From assembly GCF_017654505.1 (NCBI RefSeq), contig NC_054555.1:7702335-7766334 (forward strand): a DNA stretch of 64,000 nucleotides, read 5' to 3'. This stretch comes from Polyodon spathula (Eukaryota; Chordata; Actinopteri; Acipenseriformes; Polyodontidae). Position numbers and translations under genes: made by a program. The notes below the pieces were generated by a model. That model was not told where the DNA came from. It worked only from the letters and a program-made list of their open reading frames with translations, and did no database searches. Shown piece by piece: positions 58,260 to 64,000 of this stretch; position 1 is the stretch's first letter, and each line of letters begins with the position of its first letter.

Positions 58260-59229
58260 TGCAGAGAAAAAGTTTGTGAACCCCTTAGGATTTTCACATA
58301 TTTCACATATTTCAAACCTAAAGTGTTATTGGATCTTAATCCAAGTCCTAATGATAGATACAGATAACCTGATTAAACAAATGAAACAAAAAATATATAC
58401 TTTTTCAACATTTATCTATCCACATATGATTCAACATTCAATATCTATGTGTGAAAAAGTATGTGAACCTTTAGATTCAGTAACTGGTGGCACCCCCTTG
58501 AGCAGCAATGACTTCAACTAAGTGTTTTCTGTATCTGTTGGTCAGTCTCTCACATCGGTTTTGATGAATTTTGGCCCATTCCTCCTTACAGATCTGCTTC
58601 AACTTGATGACATTTGAGGGCTTCCTTGCATGGACAGCTTACTTCAGGTCCTGCCACAACATGGGGTTATGTCTGGACTAGATCCTTGGATGTTACTCTG
58701 GGGTTCGTTGTGACTTCCTTGATTTTATGGTTTATTCTTGGAGAAGTTTTGATAGGACGACCGCTCCTGGGTAGAGTGACTGTGGTCTTGAACTTTCTCC
58801 ATTTGTAGACTGTCTGACAGCGGATTGGTGGAGCACCAAATCCTTAGAAATGGTTTTGTAACCTTTTCTAGACTGATGAGCATCAAAAACTGTTTTTCTG
58901 AGGTCCTCAGAGATTTCTTTTGATCATGGCATGACGTGTTTCCACACACCTGTACGGTGAAGACCAAACTCACGAAGTTTCCGATGTTTATATAGGATGG
59001 GGCCTCCCAAACTCACCCCTGAAGATCTACCTAATTACTTAAACATCTGATTCAAATTATCCCCTTAATTGAGCTGATAAAACCAGGGGTTCACTTACTT
59101 TTTCACATACCCTGAATCTTAATTACTCATTGATTGTCTAATTCATACATCATTTTGTTTCAAAAGACAAAGAAAAAACTATGGAATTTCCATAATTATC
59201 GTTGGAATTCACAAACTTTTTCTTGGCAC

Positions 59230-59231
<2 letters not shown>
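58257..59231 (-). mobile_element. Tc1/mariner-like element, internally deleted
   Basis: The left end CAGTGCAGAGAAAAAGTTTG pairs with the right end CAAACTTTTTCTTGGCAC. The minus strand around 58925-58740 reads EISEDLRKTVFDAHQSRKGY then KTISKDLVLH, a Tc1 transposase N-terminal helix-turn-helix, with frameshifts. At 975 bp it is well short of a full Tc1 (about 1.6 kb), and the catalytic part is gone. TA flanks both ends. Confidence 0.82.
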
Positions 59232-59274
<43 letters not shown>

Positions 59275-59277
59275 ATA

Positions 59278-59351
<74 letters not shown>
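59232..59351. repeat. (TATC)n followed by (TA)n
   Basis: About 11 TATC units then about 36 TA units, starting at the right end of the Tc1-like element. Confidence 0.96.
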
Positions 59352-59356
<5 letters not shown>

Positions 59357-59885
59357 ACCATAATGCAGACTGTTTTATTTTTGTATTTAAACACCAAAGG
59401 TTATATTTTAATAGGGAAATAAAACTAACAATAGTTTTGAACTTTAAATGGGAAGTGTTGATCAGGAGAAGGACGGGTTGTCTTAAGGGTATCATAGTTT
59501 GTCCTTCCTGCAGCAGTGCTAATGCTCTGATTGAAATGAATGGCTATTGTGGGAACAGAAAACATGCTTCTTAGCAGGAGGGAGTATGATCTGGATACAC
59601 TATGATGCTCATAAGACAAATCCCCTTTCTCCTTGAGAAGTTAAGAAATGTATTTGGTTTTATTCCCCAGCAGATAAAATATACTGATGTTATACATACA
59701 ACAGTAAGATACAGTAAAGGGTTTCTTGGTTCAGTAACCCATTAAAACTCAACAGAAGATATTATTTAATGTAGGAAAATTAGAAAGAACCAAGGGTAAC
59801 ATTTGGGTAACAAGAAGTTTCCTTAAGTAGCTTCTTCATGAACACCATCAAGCTGAATGCAAACGTCCCAGTGGGTGAAAGGGGC

Positions 59886-60039
59886 AGTGGAATCAAACAG
59901 TCCAGTCTGTGCTAATCATGCACCTCTGTATATTTCAGTGGAAGTAGCTATCACATACTTCCAGTGGAATCAGACAGTCCAGTTTGTGCTAATCGTGCAC
60001 CTCTGTATATTTCAGTGGAAGTAGCTTTCACATATTTCT
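59886..60039. repeat. 77-bp tandem duplication
   Basis: AGTGGAATCA(A/G)ACAGTCCAG starts at 59886 and 59963. The two units differ at only a few positions. Confidence 0.93.
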
Positions 60040-61063
60040 GGAACACTTGTCTATTCAACACAATATTCTAGAAATGGTACATGAGATACATTATTTAATA
60101 AAATGTATGGACTGAATTCAGCATGGTACAATGCATTATTTATTGAGGGCAAAGAGGCTATAGTAAATGATGGCCCTGTCCTCAACTGATCCATTTCTCA
60201 ATCAGATCAGTGTCAGCAATGATTATCATCTGCACAATTGAATTTCATGCACAAGGTCATAGATACCTCATTACAGTGCCTTTTCTACTGTCCAGCAGTA
60301 CTTCTTCCATTTTTGACAAAAATGATTAAATATTTCACAGATATTAACATTCATTAATAAAATCAGAACGCGTGCTTTGTAATCTACAGTTACGATTGCC
60401 CAAAAGAAAAGTTATCCCCTTATAACAGTGTTTAGTTGTATCAGTAATACAGTAAATCTGAAGTATGTTTATAGTTTATAGGAATACACTTCAAAATACA
60501 TTAGGTAAATGTAGTTAGGCTGTAATTACATATATTTGTTATAATGCATTAAGCACACAATTCCTTGATTGTGAGGATGGAACTCCATGGATGATATATT
60601 TAACAAAGTAACTCTGTCTTGACTCCTTGGCTACATTTCAATCTGATCATAAAATATCTAAATCCTCTTAAGTGTTGCACTGTGCTCAGAGTTTGGCTGC
60701 ACTGAAAAAAAAAAAAAAACTACCCGCCAACCACTCACAATCAGCCACTATCTCTCTGTAATATATTCTTATTAAATAATAAAATTCTGCCAGGTCTGCC
60801 AACATGACTAAAACAGACTGCAAAAGGGAGGTACAGCTTTTATATGTTACTGAATACTAGTCAGGGATAACAAATGAAAAATCAGTCATGAGAGATTTCC
60901 ACGAAAGAGTGTATAATCGCATTTCACAGATGTTTCTAATTATACAGTGATGCATGCACGTCACTACCAGACACATGGCTACAGTGTCCTAAAATAAATA
61001 CAGTACTTAGATTGTTGCAGTGTGACTGTAGGTCTTTGACAGTTGTGTTTCCAGCCTGGTCGG

Positions 61064-61190
61064 GGACGTCCTTTGAAGACGAGCGGAGGAGCAGCTGCCT
61101 TAATTGACATTATTAAAACAGAGCCTCATCTTTCTCTATCCCAGCTGACAACTGCACTTGATAGGAATCCATCACTTTACCCATTGTCTC
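61064..61190 (+). pseudogene. Possible Tc1-type helix-turn-helix remnant
   Basis: An open frame contains GRGRPLKTSGGAAALIDIIK then LSLSQLTTAL. GRGRP-K-T followed by a short helix with L-S-x-x-x-L resembles the linker and second helix-turn-helix of Tc1 transposases. No inverted repeats were found around it. The match is weak. Confidence 0.25.
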
Positions 61191-63245
61191 ATCCCCCAGA
61201 AATTAGGGTGGCAAGTTTCAAACATCTGAAAACAGTTATGTGTTTTTTTTTTCTTCTTCTCTCAACATAACCAGCTGTTTTAAGTCTTGCCTGGCACTTA
61301 ATTACTGAGACAATTAACACCATGGATCTATAATGCATAAAATTTAGACAATGCTCACTGTCAATGTGTTTATAATATTACTTATCTTGGTTTTGAAATT
61401 CATCCCACAGAAATAAAAAGTCTGTATAGTGGAAAATATTTTGATAACTGGCAAAATTAACTCAAACTCTTGCATGATTTATGTAACCAATTTTTAAATT
61501 TTTTTCTTAATGTTTCAGTTGATACAGGTTGACGACTTTAGAGATAAAACTGTAACAAAGGTTAAGCTGACAAATGTCATGGAAAATGCCTACCTCAGAA
61601 TGTGTGTCTGAGTAGATAACTTCAGAACTAAGGATATCACAGATTTTCATTTAGGGTCTGAGCTGTGTGATTGAAGAGTGGAATGGTGCAGCCAAACTGA
61701 AAGATTGTTTTAAATTCTAGTTACCTGAATACAATGCTCTTCTTGTAGAAGGTTTAAAAGGGTGCCCTTTGTTATCCCATTAGCAGAGTAAACCATTTAA
61801 AAATATATAATTAGTATCTTTAAAATACATTAAAAGCAAATCTGTATCCATGTTTGCATGGACTTATAGAGGTTGAGTAACCTTATACAATCATTAGAGG
61901 TGGTGTACTTGACTTAATTATGTTCAAATACATTTAAAAAGTGAGAATAATTGTGTTAAACCTACTAAAAAGTGTTTCTACGTAATTAATATGTTCACTG
62001 TTACATTGTAAAAACACATGTTTCGATACGATGTGATTACTTGTAATTAAAGTGTTATTACAATGTAACTAAATGTGATTAAATACAAAATGCAACCCCT
62101 GGTTTCAAAATGTACTGTAAAATAACTGGGCTGACAGAGTGATGATGTTTTAATGGAGGGCAGTAAAATTCCAACAGGGGTCCTCCACTCCATTCCGCCA
62201 GTCAGCTCAAAATTTGTATTGAATAAACATCATGGAAAAAACATATTTTCTCTTTTTTTTTTTGGAAGAGTACCTTTGTGAAGGTTGAGTTTGCTCCGTT
62301 TTCACGGCAGTCCCAGAGGGATATGTGATGTGAGCCTTGGATAGGCACATTGAGAAACACTTTCCCTGATGGAAAACGGATAAATGATTCCTTCAACCGC
62401 ACAAGGAAAATGAAAGAGCAGCTAAAAAAAAAAAAAAGTAATGTCAACTAAATGAGGACCCTTTTATCTGTCCAGTGTTGACATTCACTGCAGGCATGGG
62501 ATGTTTGTATTTCTTGAGCTCAGAGATTTATGATAGCCACACTGCTTTACCTTCTGCATTCCCATGACAGTTCATTTTCATTTGAATCACCAAGAACGAC
62601 AGAGTTGATCCCATCAATTACATAGCTCCTTCAGTGACTGCATGTATAATTGTATCATGTGAAGTTTCCTATCAATGCATCTTCTTCATAATGCATACAT
62701 GCTTTTTCACAGTCTTGACATGGTAACTTCTCAACTACACATTAACAAAAAAAAAAAAAACCTGACCAAAGAAAATATATAGACAGGGTTTCTATGTCCC
62801 GCTTTTGCCAGGTTAATTTGTTATGGAAATGGAAATTGACATGTAATCTGTAATATAAAAAAGGAGCATAGCTTTATTTTAAGCTTCATTAATAGTAACG
62901 ACTTAGTAATGACTATATGAATTAATATGAATTAAACATGAATTCATTATGCATTCCCCAAACAAAAACATGATTTAATCATGGACAGAAACTTAAGAAA
63001 TCATGTTGCTTAGCGCTATTCCATGATTCCATTCATTCAGGGCGAGGCCTGTTTACAGGGAGTTGAACTGGGGTTGTACTTTACCCTTCACTTTTTTTGG
63101 ACTGGGATTTAGAAAGCACAGACTTAGATTGGGACTTGGCAATTTGTTTAAAAAATTATTATTTTACACAATCCAATTTAAACTAATGGAGTACACGAAA
63201 GAACAGTGTGTACAATAATACATTTTTGTCTTTGGCTTTCTTACA

Positions 63246-63246
<1 letters not shown>

Positions 63247-63319
<73 letters not shown>
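63247..63319. repeat. (CA)n microsatellite
   Basis: About 36 CA units. Confidence 0.97.
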
Positions 63320-63321
<2 letters not shown>

Positions 63322-64000
63322 TTTTCTAGCAAGAACTGGATTTAAATAGTTTAGAAAAATATGTTTTTAAAAGTAATTGAAATTTTGCACTTGTTGCCAT
63401 TTTTTTACATTCATAATTTGGGCCATGGTTTCCAATTCTGATGTTAGTATAATTAGCATAATTAAAAACTACAAGTGTTCAGGAGAAGAAGTACATTTGT
63501 ATCAACATTTCCTTAGTGGTAATAATATCAATATGAATGTCAGCATTTTGCAGTGAAGAGCTAGGCTTTGGGAATAGATGACTTCAGGGGTGAAGGGTTT
63601 AGTTCTTGGATGCTGAAGGCGAATGCAATGACAGCCTGCTCATGACTCACCCCAGCCTGGGCTATCACATTCCCAACAGTGCTGGGGCTTTTCCAAGACT
63701 TTTACTGGAACCAGGGAAGCAGAGGCTGGGGGAGTGATTCGCTCTCTCTCTGCACAGAGGGGAGTAGAGACATTGAGAGTGAGAGACGGAGTAGAGACAT
63801 TGAGAGTGTACTCTTTCAATTCAATTCCCAGATCAGAGCCCTGGTGTAGGATGGAAATGTCATATCAAAGAAATTTTCAATTGCCTATATCTGTTAGAAT
63901 TAGTGGCATGTCTTGTATCTAAACAATAATGTTCAATGTAGAATTTAATGTGGGTATTCAGAACTAATACCTTAATTCACAAACCTTGCCATGGAAGAAA

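Larger units (their letters stand above)
52573..64000. other. DNA downstream of FGF18; no gene seen
   Basis: I can support no host exon in these 11 kb. Recognisable content is transposons, microsatellites and small tandem duplications (separate entries). FBXW11, the larger neighbour beyond FGF18 in human, was not seen. Confidence 0.6.

Overview
This 64 kb window is vertebrate genomic DNA, most likely from a ray-finned fish. The genes are split by introns with canonical GT/AG borders. The DNA is AT-rich and crowded with long TA, GT, CA, ATT and TATC microsatellites. The interspersed repeats are Tc1/mariner elements, L2-type LINE tails and MITEs, as is usual for fish. I cannot name the species.

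Three genes lie on the + strand in the order TLX3 - NPM1 - FGF18, the same order and orientation as human 5q35. TLX3 (9946-19512) has three coding exons. NPM1 (30133-37955) has eleven, encoding 298 aa. FGF18 (43845-51758) has five, encoding 208 aa, the first being only 32 coding bases. The NPM1 and FGF18 reading frames are intact across every junction. TLX3 is not: the homeobox exon matches the family up to six bases before the expected splice donor, then runs into a retroposon-like tail and an (AAT)n array. The last homeodomain residues and the donor are therefore missing in this sequence.

Region by region: 1-905 is a decayed Tc1 transposon cut by the window edge. 906-9640 is non-coding DNA with microsatellites and a perfect 36-bp palindrome. 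9641-19602 is TLX3. 19603-29950 is intergenic, with two weak minus-strand coding-like islands, one carrying a WMPRK-type motif. 29951-38213 is NPM1. Its intron 9 holds a 2.36 kb DNA transposon with about 130-bp inverted repeats, a broken transposase gene with its own intron, and a heat-shock-type promoter. 38214-43844 is intergenic. 43845-52572 is FGF18, with several MITEs and a long hairpin in its introns. 52573-64000 has no gene I can support but holds a nested transposon insertion, an L2 LINE fragment and a Tc1-like element bounded by TA and TATC repeats.

The genes are not an operon. TLX3 is a neuronal homeobox transcription factor, NPM1 a nucleolar histone chaperone and FGF18 a secreted growth factor. 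Their shared value here is the conserved synteny, which supports the identifications.
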